Positions 8,835 through 19,453 of a stretch of 64,000 bases of DNA are shown one piece after another. The DNA lies in the NCBI RefSeq assembly GCF_004345745.1, contig NZ_SLXJ01000004.1, forward strand, positions 81,915-145,914, given 5' to 3'. Origin of the DNA: Nicoletella semolina (lineage in GTDB: Bacteria > Pseudomonadota > Gammaproteobacteria > Enterobacterales > Pasteurellaceae). The position numbers were made by a program, and so were the translations under genes. The notes under the pieces are model-generated. The model saw only the letters and a list, made by a program, of their open reading frames with translations, had not been told where the DNA came from and searched no databases. The number at the start of each line of letters is the position of its first letter. The stretch's first letter is position 1.

Positions 8835-9539
8835 ATGTATATTTTTCCTATTCCTGCACGAAGCGATAATTATATTTGGATCATTTCTCACCCACAAGGT
8901 GTGGTGGTGGTTGATCCGAGTGAAGCAAAACCTGTCTTGGCGTATCTTGCAAAAAATTCACAAAAACCAACCGCTATTTTGCTAACACATAATCATCACG
9001 ATCATACAGATGGCGTGGCGGATATTATCGCTCATTATCCTGACCTGCCTGTTTATGGACCGCTAGAAGCAGCGGCGTTTATTACACAGCAAGTTGAACC
9101 TGATCAGCTATTTTCGTTGTTTGGTTTGTCTGTAAAAGTGATAAAAAGTGCAGGGCATACGGCAGGACATATTAGTTATTTGTTGGATAACCAGCACCTT
9201 TTTTGTGGTGATGCGTTGTTTTCAGCAGGTTGTGGACGAGTATTCACAGGGGATTATGTGGCACAATTTGAGACATTAGCTCGTTTTGGAGAGCTTGACG
9301 ATCGGACAATTGTTTATCCTGCTCACGAATATACCCAGCATAATTTACGTTTTGCACTAAAAGTGTTGCCGTCAAGTTGTCTATTATTAGAGCATCAAGA
9401 GCGAGTGGATATTCTACGGGCAGAAAATTGCCCAACGTTGCCAACTACAATAGGATTAGAAAAGCAGATAAATCCGTTTATGCAAGCGGTGAGTTTGGCG
9501 GAATTTATTGCATTACGTCAGCAGCGAGATGAGTTTTAA
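8835..9539 (+). CDS. gloB: Hydroxyacylglutathione hydrolase GloB (glyoxalase II)
   Basis: Hydrolyses S-D-lactoylglutathione to D-lactate and glutathione in methylglyoxal detoxification. A metallo-beta-lactamase fold protein of 234 residues with the binuclear metal motif THNHHDHTDG (residues 51-60), a second metal His in SAGHTAGHISY, the bridging Asp in FCGDALFSAGCGR and a last His in YPAHEYT. Slightly shorter than E. coli GloB (251) but complete. Confidence 0.94.
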   Translation: MYIFPIPARSDNYIWIISHPQGVVVVDPSEAKPVLAYLAKNSQKPTAILLTHNHHDHTDGVADIIAHYPDLPVYGPLEAAAFITQQVEPDQLFSLFGLSVKVIKSAGHTAGHISYLLDNQHLFCGDALFSAGCGRVFTGDYVAQFETLARFGELDDRTIVYPAHEYTQHNLRFALKVLPSSCLLLEHQERVDILRAENCPTLPTTIGLEKQINPFMQAVSLAEFIALRQQRDEF

Positions 9540-9548
9540 TCTGAAAGA

Positions 9549-9577
9549 TTTCCGAATATGGCTCATTATGGTATTAT
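9549..9577 (+). promoter_or_regulatory. Probable promoter of the uppS-lpxA operon
   Basis: An extended -10 element TGGTATTAT (hexamer 9572-9577) with a weak TTTCCG 17 nt upstream. It is the only good promoter-like sequence before uppS. Prediction only. Confidence 0.45.
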
Positions 9578-9626
9578 CTGCTCTCAATTATTTCAGCTGT
9601 AAGTTAAGCGTTTAAAGAGAGTCTCT

Positions 9627-10340
9627 GTGAATTTTGATCTTCAAAATATGCCTCAACACGTTGCGATTATTATGGACGGTAATGGTCGTTGGGCAAAGCA
9701 GCAAGGGAAATTACGCATTTGGGGACATCAAAATGGCGTAAGGGCGGTACATTCTGCTGTTAATTTTGCAACAAAATATGGTATTAAAGTGCTAACTTTG
9801 TATGCATTTAGTAGTGAAAATTGGCGTCGTCCCAAAGAAGAGGTGTCTGCGTTAATGACGCTATTTATGCGAGCATTAGATTCTGAGTCTAAGAAATTGC
9901 ATAAAAATAATATTCGACTGAATATCATCGGCGATAAATCTGCATTTAGTACAGATTTGCAAAGTCGTATTGAAAAGTCTGAGAGCTTAACAGCGAGCAA
10001 TTCAGGATTAATTTTAAATATTGCTGCAAATTATGGTGGTGATTGGGATATTGTCAATGCTGCTCGGCAGTTAGCAAGTCAAGTCGAACAAGGTTCGTTA
10101 AGTGTTGCTGACATTACCCCAGAACGTTTTGCCCAGCATTTATCAACAGCGTCTCAGCCGCAGGTAGATTTGCTGATTCGTACTAGCGGTGAGCAACGAA
10201 TTAGTAATTTTTTATTGTGGCAAATTGCATATGCGGAGCTTTTTTTCACTCCTGTTCTTTGGCCTGATTTTAATCAAGCTAATTTTAGTGAGGCAATTGT
10301 TGCCTACCAGCAGCGTGAGCGACGTTTTGGCGGCTGTTAG
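9627..10340 (+). CDS. uppS: Undecaprenyl diphosphate synthase UppS
   Basis: cis-Prenyltransferase that extends farnesyl diphosphate with eight isopentenyl units to make the C55 carrier for peptidoglycan and O-antigen. The 237-residue protein has the substrate motif IIMDGNGRWAK (catalytic Asp17), SSENWRRP, and the C-terminal RTSGEQRISNFLLWQ...ELFF signature. It uses a GTG start at 9627; no better ATG lies upstream, and MDGNGRW falls at the usual distance. First gene of a continuous envelope operon running to lpxA. Confidence 0.95.
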   Translation: MNFDLQNMPQHVAIIMDGNGRWAKQQGKLRIWGHQNGVRAVHSAVNFATKYGIKVLTLYAFSSENWRRPKEEVSALMTLFMRALDSESKKLHKNNIRLNIIGDKSAFSTDLQSRIEKSESLTASNSGLILNIAANYGGDWDIVNAARQLASQVEQGSLSVADITPERFAQHLSTASQPQVDLLIRTSGEQRISNFLLWQIAYAELFFTPVLWPDFNQANFSEAIVAYQQRERRFGGC

Positions 10341-10371
10341 AGCTGGGGATAAAATTAAAGGAACAATATTT

Positions 10372-11241
10372 ATGTTAAAAGAACGGATATTTTCTGCGAT
10401 TGTGATGATTATCTTGGCTATGGTGGCTATTTTTTGGCTGCCACCTTTGCTATTTACGTTGATTTTGTCGTCGCTCATTGTGTTGGGAATGTGGGAATGG
10501 AGTCAATTTGCTGGGATTAAAAGCTCTATTGGGCGTATTATTGTGGCACTGATTGTCGCAAGTTTGTTGCTTTTAGTGATAATGGCAACGACGCATTCTA
10601 TTCAATCCACTCGTTTTCTGACTGATGAAACGACACCGTGGCTTTTTATTGGTTGCATTTGGTGGATCATTGCGTTAGCTTTAGTTACTACTTATCCTAA
10701 ATCTGCTTCTTACTGGACAAAATCAGTCAGTGCGAAGTTTATTTTTGGAGTGGTAACGTTGCTTCCTTTTTTGATTAGTGTTTTGGCTTTACGTTTTTAT
10801 CAATATCCGTTTAATTCGCTGCAAGGCACTTACTTGTTGCTGTATGTTTTCTTATTAGTATGGGGGGCAGACTCGGGGGCGTATTTTATTGGTCGAGCTA
10901 TTGGTAAACGCAAATTAGCCGTGAATGTTTCCCCTAATAAATCGTTAGAAGGGGCGATTGGTGGCGTTCTTGTCGCTATTTTGATAGCAGTTATTTTTTT
11001 ACAGGTTTCGCCTGAGCATATTTTTGGACGAAAAATAGGAATACTCCCTTTTATGTTGTTGTCTACATTGACGGTTTCAGCTTCTATCTTGGGGGATTTG
11101 ACTGAAAGTATGTTTAAACGTCAGGCGGGTATAAAAGACAGTAGTAATCTAATTTCTGGACACGGTGGTATTTTGGATCGTATTGATAGTTTGACAGCTG
11201 CAGTGCCTGTATTTACCACAGGTTTTTTCTTTTTCTTATAA
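10372..11241 (+). CDS. cdsA: Phosphatidate cytidylyltransferase CdsA
   Basis: Makes CDP-diacylglycerol from phosphatidate and CTP, the branch point for all phospholipids. A 289-residue polytopic membrane protein with about eight hydrophobic segments and the CDS signature near the C terminus: SMFKRQAGIKDSS followed by HGGILDRIDS. The frame is open back into uppS, but the ATG at 10372 has AAGGA upstream and gives the normal start MLKERIFSAIV. Confidence 0.95.
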   Translation: MLKERIFSAIVMIILAMVAIFWLPPLLFTLILSSLIVLGMWEWSQFAGIKSSIGRIIVALIVASLLLLVIMATTHSIQSTRFLTDETTPWLFIGCIWWIIALALVTTYPKSASYWTKSVSAKFIFGVVTLLPFLISVLALRFYQYPFNSLQGTYLLLYVFLLVWGADSGAYFIGRAIGKRKLAVNVSPNKSLEGAIGGVLVAILIAVIFLQVSPEHIFGRKIGILPFMLLSTLTVSASILGDLTESMFKRQAGIKDSSNLISGHGGILDRIDSLTAAVPVFTTGFFFFL

Positions 11242-11257
11242 ACGATTGATGAGCTAA

Positions 11258-12577
11258 ATGATGACTTCAATTCTTGCATTTTTTACCTTAATTTGTGTAC
11301 TTGTCTTTGTTCACGAATATGGACATTTTTGGGCAGCACGTTCGTGTGGTGTAAGAGTTAGGCGTTTCTCAATTGGTTTTGGAAAAGTGCTTTGGAAGAA
11401 AACGGATCAGTACGGTACAGAATTTGCCTTTTCACTTATTCCGCTTGGTGGTTATGTCCAAATGTATAATGGTGAAAATGCGGAGTATCTCGAATCACAA
11501 GCATTACAGTCAAAATCATTATTACAGCGAGCTTTTATTGTGATTGCAGGGCCTTTGGCGAATTTCTTGTTTGCAATTTTAGCTTATTGGGTAGTATTTT
11601 ATATTGGTATACCAAGTGTTAAACCTGTGATTGATGATGTGATACCGAATACTATTGCGGCTCAAGCTAAGCTCCCAAGAGAGTTTGAAATTCAGAAAAT
11701 AGCTGGACAAGCGGTGGTTAATTGGGAGGAAGTTACTTTTGCATTGATGGGAAAAATTGGCACACAAAGTGTATCAGTGGAGGGTAAGCGAGTAGGCGAA
11801 GACATAAATCGTGCTTTCACATTGGATTTAAGCAATTGGCAGGTGAACGGTTATAAAGAAAACCCACTGACTAGCTTAGGCATTAGAGCTAAAAATGTAA
11901 GTATTGAACCAATTATAGATGTTGTAGTCGAAGACTCAGCGGCGGCAAAAGCTGGAGTGCAAGTGGGTGATGAAATTTTGAGGATAAATGGGCGAAATTT
12001 TGATTGGTTATTGCTGCTTGAACAAGTGAAAACAGGGCAGCTAATCTCATTGGAGATTAAGCGAGATGATGTTGTTCATCAGCTTATGCTTCAACCTGAA
12101 AAATCATCGAAAGAAAATCGTTATTTAATCGGTATCCAGCCTCAATATCAGCCTCTTTCTGATAAGTATCGAACAGAATTAAAGTATGATATCCTTACCG
12201 CATTTGAAAAGGCGATACATAAGGTTGTCTCCTTAGTTAGAACCATTTTACAATTTGTAGGTAATTTGCTTACTGGTGAGTTATCAATCAGTAATATGGG
12301 TGGACCGATTTCAATGGCAAAAGGGGCTGGAATAACGGTTGAGGCTGGTTGGGTTTATTATCTGGGCTTTATGGCATTGATTAGCCTTAATTTAGCGGTA
12401 ATGAACCTTTTCCCGATTTTACCTCTTGATGGCGGACAATTAATATTACTCATTGCACAAGCGATTAAGGGCAAGCCTTTATCTGAAAAAGTTCAGATGG
12501 TGTTTCAGAAATTAGGGGTAATTTTCGTTTTAGGATTGATGGTCTTTACCTTATTTAATGATCTAGTACATTTCTAG
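11258..12577 (+). CDS. rseP: Site-2 intramembrane protease RseP
   Basis: Zinc metalloprotease that cuts the anti-sigma factor RseA within the membrane, releasing sigma-E, and clears signal-peptide remnants. The 439-residue protein has HEYGH at residues 19-23 in the first membrane helix, the third zinc ligand in LFPILPLDGGQ near residue 390, and periplasmic PDZ-type segments between (GVQVGDEILRINGR is clear; the first PDZ is more diverged). It lies next to bamA, whose assembly defects trigger the sigma-E response. Confidence 0.95.
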   Translation: MMTSILAFFTLICVLVFVHEYGHFWAARSCGVRVRRFSIGFGKVLWKKTDQYGTEFAFSLIPLGGYVQMYNGENAEYLESQALQSKSLLQRAFIVIAGPLANFLFAILAYWVVFYIGIPSVKPVIDDVIPNTIAAQAKLPREFEIQKIAGQAVVNWEEVTFALMGKIGTQSVSVEGKRVGEDINRAFTLDLSNWQVNGYKENPLTSLGIRAKNVSIEPIIDVVVEDSAAAKAGVQVGDEILRINGRNFDWLLLLEQVKTGQLISLEIKRDDVVHQLMLQPEKSSKENRYLIGIQPQYQPLSDKYRTELKYDILTAFEKAIHKVVSLVRTILQFVGNLLTGELSISNMGGPISMAKGAGITVEAGWVYYLGFMALISLNLAVMNLFPILPLDGGQLILLIAQAIKGKPLSEKVQMVFQKLGVIFVLGLMVFTLFNDLVHF

Positions 12578-12629
12578 TAACAAGCGGCTAGATTTTTCAA
12601 TTATTTTGCAAATGAATGGGATTTTTCCA

Positions 12630-15035
12630 ATGAAGAAACTTTTACTTTCTACACTTTTAATGGCAAATGGCGTAGCAATTTCTGCTCCTTTTGTTGTAAA
12701 AGATATTCGTGTCGATGGCATACCATCAGTAAGCTCGAGTGAGGCGTTGATTTCGACTTTACCTATTAAAGTTGGACAAACAGCAACCGACAATGATGTT
12801 GCAAATGTTGTTCGTCAATTATTTCTGCAGAATCGTTTTGAAGATGTGCGAGCTGTGCGAGAAGGCAATACATTGGTGATTAAAATTGTGCCATTGCCTA
12901 TTATTGAGTCCGTCGAGATAAAAGGGAATTCAGCAATCCCTAAAGAGCCGCTAACAGAAAATTTGAAAGCAAATTTAATTACAAAAGGCGAGGTTTTTGA
13001 TGAGCTTAAATTAGAGCAATTTAAAAATGCATTGGTTGAACATTATCACGCTATTGGACGCTACGATGTTAGCATTACACCAAAAGTAACTCGTAAAGAA
13101 GGTAGCGTTGATATCAAGTTAGAAATCAATGAGGGTGAAATTGCCAAAGTAAAAAAAATTACGATTAAAGGAAATAAGGATTTTACAGAAGCACAATTGA
13201 TGAAGTTGTTGGATATTCAGCCTGATGTGCCTTGGTGGAACATCTTTGAAAGTAGTAAATTTGAACAAAATGTGTATCAGCAAGATATGGAATCGCTTCG
13301 TGGTTTTTATATGAATCGAGGGTATGCTAAATTTAATTTCGTAGCAACTGATGTGCAATTTGAGACTAAACAAGATGTGGCATTGACTTATGCCATTGAT
13401 GAGGGTAGTCAGTACAGTATTAGTGATATCCGTATAGTAGGTGATACAGCGAAGCTTGACAAAGAACTGAATAAACATTTAAAAGATTTTAAAGCAGGTC
13501 AGCTTTTCCGCCGAGATGATTTAGTTGCAATTGAAAATGGTATTAAGCAAGTTTTAGGGGAACACGGCTTTGCGACTGCACAAGTGAATATTCACCCTAC
13601 TTTTGACGATGATAACCATACTGTACGTATTAACTTTGTGGTTGAGGCGGGTGTTCGAGCTTATGTGAGAAAAATTAATTTTGAGGGCAATGATGTTACC
13701 GCAGACTCTACGCTACGCCGTGAAATGCGTCAGCAAGAAGGGGCTTGGCTATCAACCACCGCAGCCGAATTGGGTAAGGTCCGTCTAGAGCGAACAGGTT
13801 TCTACGATGCTGTTGAAATGAGTTATCCTGTTGTACCAAATACGGTAGATCAAGTTGATATTCTTTATAAAATTAGAGAGCGAAATACGGGAAGTATTAA
13901 TTTTGGTATTGGGTATGGTACGGGTAATGGATTTAGTTACCAAGCAGGAATTAGACAGGATAATTTCCTTGGTATGGGGTCGAGCATTAGCTTGAATGGT
14001 GCACGTAATGATTACGGTACCAACCTTAATTTAGGCTATACCGAGCCGTATTTTACAAAAGATGGCGTTAGTCTTGGTGGTAATGTGTTCTACGAGGACT
14101 ATAACAGTTCTAAAAATAAGCAGTCTGCGAGTTATCAACGCCGTACTTATGGACTTAATTCAACACTTGGTTTTCCAGTTGATGAAAATAATTCCTATTA
14201 TTTGAGCTCGGGCTATACGCACGATACGATTAAAAATGCACCTCGTGAATTTAATCGTGAGATATACGTTAAATCACTTAATATCCCAATTGAGCAGAAA
14301 AGTCATCTTTATAGTAAAATCAAAACTAATGATTTTGATACTTCATTTGGTTGGAATTACAGTAGTTTAAATCGTGGGTTCTTGCCAACTAAAGGGTCGA
14401 GTGCAAATATCGGAGCAAAAATTACCTTACCTGGTTCAGATAATCGCTATTACAAAATAAGTGCAGATTTTCGAAATTATTTCCCATTAAACCGTGAACA
14501 TAAATGGGTAATTGGTTCGAAAGTGTCTTTAGCTTATGCTAATGGATTAAGCGGCAAAGCATTACCGTTCTATCAGACTTATGCTGCTGGCGGTATCGGC
14601 ACATTGCGAGGTTTTGCTTATGGAGCTATTGGACCGAAGGCAATTTATTTAGGTGAAAAATCAGGTAAATTTGATGCTATGAGCGGTGATGTTGTGGGTG
14701 GGAACGCAATTGCCTCCGCAACACTTGAATTTATCACGCCAACGCCATTTGTCAGCGAAAAATCTCAACACAATGTCAGAACCTCATTATTTGTTGATGC
14801 GGCGAGTGTGTGGGATACAAAGTGGAATAGTAAACCAATCTTAAATAATACGCAGTATGATTATAGCTCTTTAGAAAATTATAAAGATTATAAGCGTGTA
14901 AGAGCCTCCGCTGGTGTGGCTTTCCAATGGAATTCTCCGATTGGACCACTTGTTTTCTCTTATGCAAAACCAATTAAAAAATATGAAAAAGACCAGATTG
15001 AGCAGTTTCAATTCAGTATTGGCGGCTCATTCTAG
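12630..15035 (+). CDS. bamA: Outer membrane assembly factor BamA (Omp85)
   Basis: Core of the BAM complex that folds beta-barrel proteins into the outer membrane. About 801 residues: a signal peptide (MKKLLLSTLLMANGVAISA), five POTRA domains to roughly residue 415, then a 16-strand barrel. The L6 loop motif appears as LRGFAYG rather than the usual VRGF, and the protein ends in FSIGGSF with the terminal Phe recognised by BAM. The frame is open from 12606; I chose the ATG at 12630 because it begins the signal peptide. Confidence 0.95.
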   Translation: MKKLLLSTLLMANGVAISAPFVVKDIRVDGIPSVSSSEALISTLPIKVGQTATDNDVANVVRQLFLQNRFEDVRAVREGNTLVIKIVPLPIIESVEIKGNSAIPKEPLTENLKANLITKGEVFDELKLEQFKNALVEHYHAIGRYDVSITPKVTRKEGSVDIKLEINEGEIAKVKKITIKGNKDFTEAQLMKLLDIQPDVPWWNIFESSKFEQNVYQQDMESLRGFYMNRGYAKFNFVATDVQFETKQDVALTYAIDEGSQYSISDIRIVGDTAKLDKELNKHLKDFKAGQLFRRDDLVAIENGIKQVLGEHGFATAQVNIHPTFDDDNHTVRINFVVEAGVRAYVRKINFEGNDVTADSTLRREMRQQEGAWLSTTAAELGKVRLERTGFYDAVEMSYPVVPNTVDQVDILYKIRERNTGSINFGIGYGTGNGFSYQAGIRQDNFLGMGSSISLNGARNDYGTNLNLGYTEPYFTKDGVSLGGNVFYEDYNSSKNKQSASYQRRTYGLNSTLGFPVDENNSYYLSSGYTHDTIKNAPREFNREIYVKSLNIPIEQKSHLYSKIKTNDFDTSFGWNYSSLNRGFLPTKGSSANIGAKITLPGSDNRYYKISADFRNYFPLNREHKWVIGSKVSLAYANGLSGKALPFYQTYAAGGIGTLRGFAYGAIGPKAIYLGEKSGKFDAMSGDVVGGNAIASATLEFITPTPFVSEKSQHNVRTSLFVDAASVWDTKWNSKPILNNTQYDYSSLENYKDYKRVRASAGVAFQWNSPIGPLVFSYAKPIKKYEKDQIEQFQFSIGGSF

Positions 15036-15119
15036 TAGAAGAAGCGGTGAGATTTTGTGAAATATTTGCAAAATTTCACACTTTCTCTCAATATACAACA
15101 CAAACTAAAAGGAATTTTA

Positions 15120-15788
15120 ATGAAAAAAGTATTTAAATTAGCGGCTTTAACTAGTGCATTTTTATTAAGCAGCAATGTAGCCATGGCAGAAGAAACGATT
15201 GCCTATGTTAATCCAAATTATCTGATGCAAAACCACCCACTTTTAACTGACCCAAATTCTGATTTTGTGAAAGAAACTAAGGCACAAGAAGCAAAATTGG
15301 CTGAAGAAGACAAAAAATTAGCAGAAGAAGAAAAAAAACTGACTGAAGAAGCAAAAAAATTGCAAGAAGAAGAGAAAGTATTAACTGCTTCATTGCAGAA
15401 AAAAATAGAAGCTTTGGAAAAAGAAGCACCGAGAATGCGTAGTGCGGATATTAAAAAGCGTCAAGATGCGTTGAATGCGGAAGGTCAAGCTTTCCAGAAA
15501 AAAGTAGATGCATTTCAAAAACGTGAAGAAGCTTTTAGACAAAAAGTGGCACAATTTCAGCAAACATTTGCGAATGTTCAACGTGAATTTGATGAAAAGC
15601 GTGCAAACATTCAAAAAAGCATCGTGGGGGAAATGGAAACAATTATTCAAGACACAGCTAAAGCGAAAGGCTTTAGCTTAGTAATTGATTCATCAGCGGT
15701 CATTTATACTAAAAATGATGCAAATGATTTAACTCAAGTCGTGTTTGATACAATCAAAAAGAACACACCAAAACCAGCGGCAAAATAA
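15120..15788 (+). CDS. skp: Periplasmic chaperone Skp/OmpH with enlarged coiled-coil arms
   Basis: Trimeric periplasmic holdase that carries unfolded outer-membrane proteins to BamA. Signal peptide to about residue 23 (VAMA/EETIAYVN), a conserved start to the body, and the C-terminal GFSLVIDSSAVIYT strand. The protein is 222 residues, longer than E. coli Skp (161) or my recollection of H. influenzae (about 197). The extra length lies in two seven-residue repeat arrays, residues 59-86 (KLxEExK four times) and 123-157 (five aromatic-heptad units). The ATG at 15120 follows AAGGAAT; the longer open frame from 15057 lacks a signal peptide at its start. Confidence 0.93.
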   Translation: MKKVFKLAALTSAFLLSSNVAMAEETIAYVNPNYLMQNHPLLTDPNSDFVKETKAQEAKLAEEDKKLAEEEKKLTEEAKKLQEEEKVLTASLQKKIEALEKEAPRMRSADIKKRQDALNAEGQAFQKKVDAFQKREEAFRQKVAQFQQTFANVQREFDEKRANIQKSIVGEMETIIQDTAKAKGFSLVIDSSAVIYTKNDANDLTQVVFDTIKKNTPKPAAK

Positions 15789-15791
15789 TTT

Positions 15792-16814
15792 ATGGCATTC
15801 CGTTTAATTGAATTAGCGGAGCAAGTCAGCGGTTCTCTTCGGGGAAACGCTGATTTAGTTATTTCTAGTATTGCTCCATTGGATAAAGCTAATTCTACAC
15901 AAATTAGTTTTATCTCCAATCCAAAATATCGTTCACAATTGGTCAATAGTCAGGCAGGGGCATTGATTGTAAGTCCAAACGATGTTGAATTTTGTGCATC
16001 TTCTCAAAATTTGATTGTTGTGGAACAGCCCTATATTGCTTATGCACTATTAGCTCAGTATATGGATACCACCCCTAAAGCAGCTGAAAATATTGCACCA
16101 AGTGCTGTTATTTCACCTACTGCGAAGTTAGGTAACAATGTTGCTATTGGTGCAAATGCAGTGATTGAAAGTGGAGTAGAATTAGGTGATGGCGTTGTGA
16201 TTGGTGCTGGTTGCTTTGTCGGTAAAAATAGCAAAATTAATGTGCGTACTCAGCTCTGGGCGAATGTAACAGTCTATCATAATGTTCAGATTGGTTCAGA
16301 TTGTTTAATTCAATCTTCAACTGTGATCGGTAGTGATGGTTTTGGTTATGCTAATCAAAAAGGAAAATGGATTAAAATTCCCCAAACAGGTGGCGTCATT
16401 ATTGGCAATAATGTCGAAATCGGTGCTTGTACTTGTATTGATAGCGGTGCATTAGATCCTACTATCATTGAAGATAATGTAATTATTGATAATCTATGCC
16501 AAATTGCACACAACGTGCATATTGGTTTTGGCACCGCAGTTGCAGGCGGCGTAATTATGGCAGGTAGTCTAAAAGTCGGACGATTTTGTCAAATTGGTGG
16601 AGCGAGTGTTATCAATGGACATATGGAAATTTGTGATGGGGCGATCATTACGGGTATGGGAATGGTAATGCGACCGATTACTGAAAAAGGAATTTACTCT
16701 TCTGGTATTCCACTTCAAACGAATAAAGAATGGCGTAAAACCGCAGCACTGACAATGAATATTGATGAAATGAATAAGCGTTTAAAAGCGGTAGAAAAGC
16801 GTTTAGCCGAATAA
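15792..16814 (+). CDS. lpxD: UDP-3-O-acyl-glucosamine N-acyltransferase LpxD
   Basis: Third committed step of lipid A synthesis: transfers an R-3-hydroxyacyl chain from ACP to the 2-amino group of UDP-3-O-acyl-GlcN. The 340-residue protein has an N-terminal uridine-binding domain, a left-handed beta helix of hexapeptide repeats (residues about 100-280) and the catalytic His240 in [10 protein letters not shown]. It starts 3 nt after the skp stop. Confidence 0.96.
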   Translation: MAFRLIELAEQVSGSLRGNADLVISSIAPLDKANSTQISFISNPKYRSQLVNSQAGALIVSPNDVEFCASSQNLIVVEQPYIAYALLAQYMDTTPKAAENIAPSAVISPTAKLGNNVAIGANAVIESGVELGDGVVIGAGCFVGKNSKINVRTQLWANVTVYHNVQIGSDCLIQSSTVIGSDGFGYANQKGKWIKIPQTGGVIIGNNVEIGACTCIDSGALDPTIIEDNVIIDNLCQIAHNVHIGFGTAVAGGVIMAGSLKVGRFCQIGGASVINGHMEICDGAIITGMGMVMRPITEKGIYSSGIPLQTNKEWRKTAALTMNIDEMNKRLKAVEKRLAE

Positions 16815-16861
16815 TAGCACTAAAAAATTTTGTAATTATTAAAGAGGTTTAAATTTTAACA

Positions 16862-17341
16862 ATGGAACAATCAACTCAAATGGAACAGCCAGTAGAAAGT
16901 AGAGAAGCTCGAATTATTGAAGTGACGGAAATTATGCAAATTCTTCCTCATCGTTATCCATTCCTATTAGTGGATCGAGTGATTGATTTTGAAGAAGGTA
17001 AATGGCTAAAAGCGGTTAAAAATGTCAGTGTGAATGAGCCTTGCTTTACGGGGCATTTCCCAGGAGAGCCTGTTTTTCCAGGTGTTTTTATTCTAGAGGC
17101 AATGGCACAAGCGACAGGCGTGCTGGCAGTGAAAAGCTACGGCAAGTTGAAAGAAGATGAACTTTACTATTTTGCCTCAATTGATAATGCACGTTTTAAA
17201 CGCCCTGTTGTACCAGGTGATCAAATGTTGATTGAAGTGAATTTTTTAAAAGAACGCCGTGGAATTAGTCTTTTTACAGGCAAAGCATTTGTAGATGGCA
17301 AGGTAGTGTGTGAAGCTGATTTAATGTGTGCACGTAAATAA
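16862..17341 (+). CDS. fabZ: 3-hydroxyacyl-ACP dehydratase FabZ
   Basis: Dehydrates 3-hydroxyacyl-ACP in fatty acid elongation. Hot-dog fold protein of 159 residues with [13 protein letters not shown], the catalytic His65 in FTGHFPGEP and Glu79 in [11 protein letters not shown]. The first ATG is used; the best ribosome site (AGAGG at 16843) is about 14 nt away, which is long, so a start at the ATG for Met7 (16880) is possible. It sits between lpxD and lpxA, as in most Gammaproteobacteria, and competes with LpxA for hydroxyacyl-ACP. Confidence 0.95.
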   Translation: MEQSTQMEQPVESREARIIEVTEIMQILPHRYPFLLVDRVIDFEEGKWLKAVKNVSVNEPCFTGHFPGEPVFPGVFILEAMAQATGVLAVKSYGKLKEDELYYFASIDNARFKRPVVPGDQMLIEVNFLKERRGISLFTGKAFVDGKVVCEADLMCARK

Positions 17342-17365
17342 TTCTTAACATAGAAGGGTAATCTT

Positions 17366-18160
17366 ATGCAATATATAAATTCTTCAGCAAAAATTAGCCC
17401 ATTATCTGTTGTTGAGCAAGGTGCGGTAATTGGTGCTGATGTTGAGATTGGACCATTTTGTGTCATTGGAAAAGACGTCAAAATAGGTAAAGGTACAAAA
17501 CTTCATTCACACGTTGTGATTCAAGGCGATACAGAAATTGGTAAGGAGAATGAAATTTTCCAATTTGCCAGTATTGGTGAAATAAATCAAGATTTAAAAT
17601 ATCGAGGTGAAAGTACTAAAACCATCATTGGCGACCGTAATCGTATTCGAGAAAGCGTAACTATTCATCGTGGTACAATCCAAGGTGGGGGCGTAACAAA
17701 AGTAGGTGATGATAATTTGTTTATGATTAACACTCACATTGCACACGATTGTAACATTGGTAATCGTTGTATTATCGCAAATAATGGGACGCTTGCAGGG
17801 CACGTTACTCTAGATGACTTCGTGATTGTGGGTGGAATGTCGGCAATTCACCAATTTGTTATCGTTGGAGCACACGTTATGCTTGGTGGCGGCTCAATGG
17901 TTAGTCAAGATGTACCTCCATATGTGATGGCACAAGGTAATCACGCTCAACCATTTGGCGTTAATCTTGAAGGGTTAAAGCGTCGAGGGTTTGAAAAGGC
18001 AACAATGCACGCCATTCGCAACGTATATAAATTAATTTATCGTAGTGGCAAAACATTGGAAGAAGTGATCCCAGAAATTGAACATTATGCAAAAACAGAA
18101 GCAGCGATTAGTCTCTTTTTAGACTTCTTTAAGCGTTCAACTCGAGGCATTATTCGTTAA
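17366..18160 (+). CDS. lpxA: UDP-N-acetylglucosamine acyltransferase LpxA
   Basis: First step of lipid A synthesis: adds a 3-hydroxyacyl chain to the 3-OH of UDP-GlcNAc. The 264-residue protein has a hexapeptide beta helix over residues 5-190, the catalytic His127 in [22 protein letters not shown], and a helical C-terminal domain. It is the last gene of the envelope operon here; lpxB, which usually follows, is replaced by the gapA promoter region. Confidence 0.96.
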   Translation: MQYINSSAKISPLSVVEQGAVIGADVEIGPFCVIGKDVKIGKGTKLHSHVVIQGDTEIGKENEIFQFASIGEINQDLKYRGESTKTIIGDRNRIRESVTIHRGTIQGGGVTKVGDDNLFMINTHIAHDCNIGNRCIIANNGTLAGHVTLDDFVIVGGMSAIHQFVIVGAHVMLGGGSMVSQDVPPYVMAQGNHAQPFGVNLEGLKRRGFEKATMHAIRNVYKLIYRSGKTLEEVIPEIEHYAKTEAAISLFLDFFKRSTRGIIR

Positions 18161-18212
18161 TCTTGTTGCAAATATTTTGTAAAAACGTACCGCTTATTCG
18201 CTTTGGTGTAAT

Positions 18213-18240
18213 TTGTGTTAAGAGAAGATTGTGGTATAAT
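18213..18240 (+). promoter_or_regulatory. gapA promoter
   Basis: A perfect extended -10 element TGGTATAAT (hexamer 18235-18240) with TTGTGT 16 nt upstream. It predicts a 5' untranslated region of about 60 nt before gapA, consistent with strong independent expression. Confidence 0.75.
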
Positions 18241-18302
18241 CTCCGAAGCTTTTATGCATTTTATATAAAGAAAAAATTTCGTTTAACTTTTAATATAGGT
18301 AA

Positions 18303-19313
<1,011 letters not shown>

Positions 19314-19328
19314 TTTTAGATTAAATAC

Positions 19329-19365
19329 AACGGCACCTAACATCTTGGATAGTTTAGGTGCCGTT
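19329..19365 (+). terminator. gapA intrinsic terminator
   Basis: A perfect 12-bp stem (AACGGCACCTAA / TTAGGTGCCGTT) with a 13-nt loop, followed by TCTATATC. The T run is poor, but stem strength and position directly after gapA support termination. Confidence 0.75.
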
Positions 19366-19398
19366 TCTATATCCTATTTCTATTTGAATATTTATACA

Positions 19399-19424
19399 AA
19401 AGTGGCAAGTTAATCTTGCCACTT
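19399..19424 (-). terminator. Terminator of the downstream sialidase gene
   Basis: A perfect 10-bp stem (AAGTGGCAAG / CTTGCCACTT) with a 5-nt loop, then a short T-rich tail on the minus strand. It lies 30 nt past the stop of the sialidase gene. Confidence 0.65.
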
Positions 19425-19453
19425 GCATTTTAATTCATTGTCCTCTTAGTTTT

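Noticed and set aside
10189..10371. N-terminal extension of CdsA overlapping uppS
   Set aside because: The extension is out-of-frame uppS sequence; the ATG at 10372 has a ribosome site and gives the normal protein length.
15056..15080. TGTGA ... TCACA between bamA and skp as a CRP site
   Set aside because: The half-sites are 15 nt apart instead of 6. The sequence is instead a GTGAAAT/ATTTCAC hairpin near a degenerate uptake core.
15294..15377. 21-bp repeats as a CRISPR or mobile repeat
   Set aside because: The repeats are in frame within skp and encode coiled-coil heptads without unique spacers.
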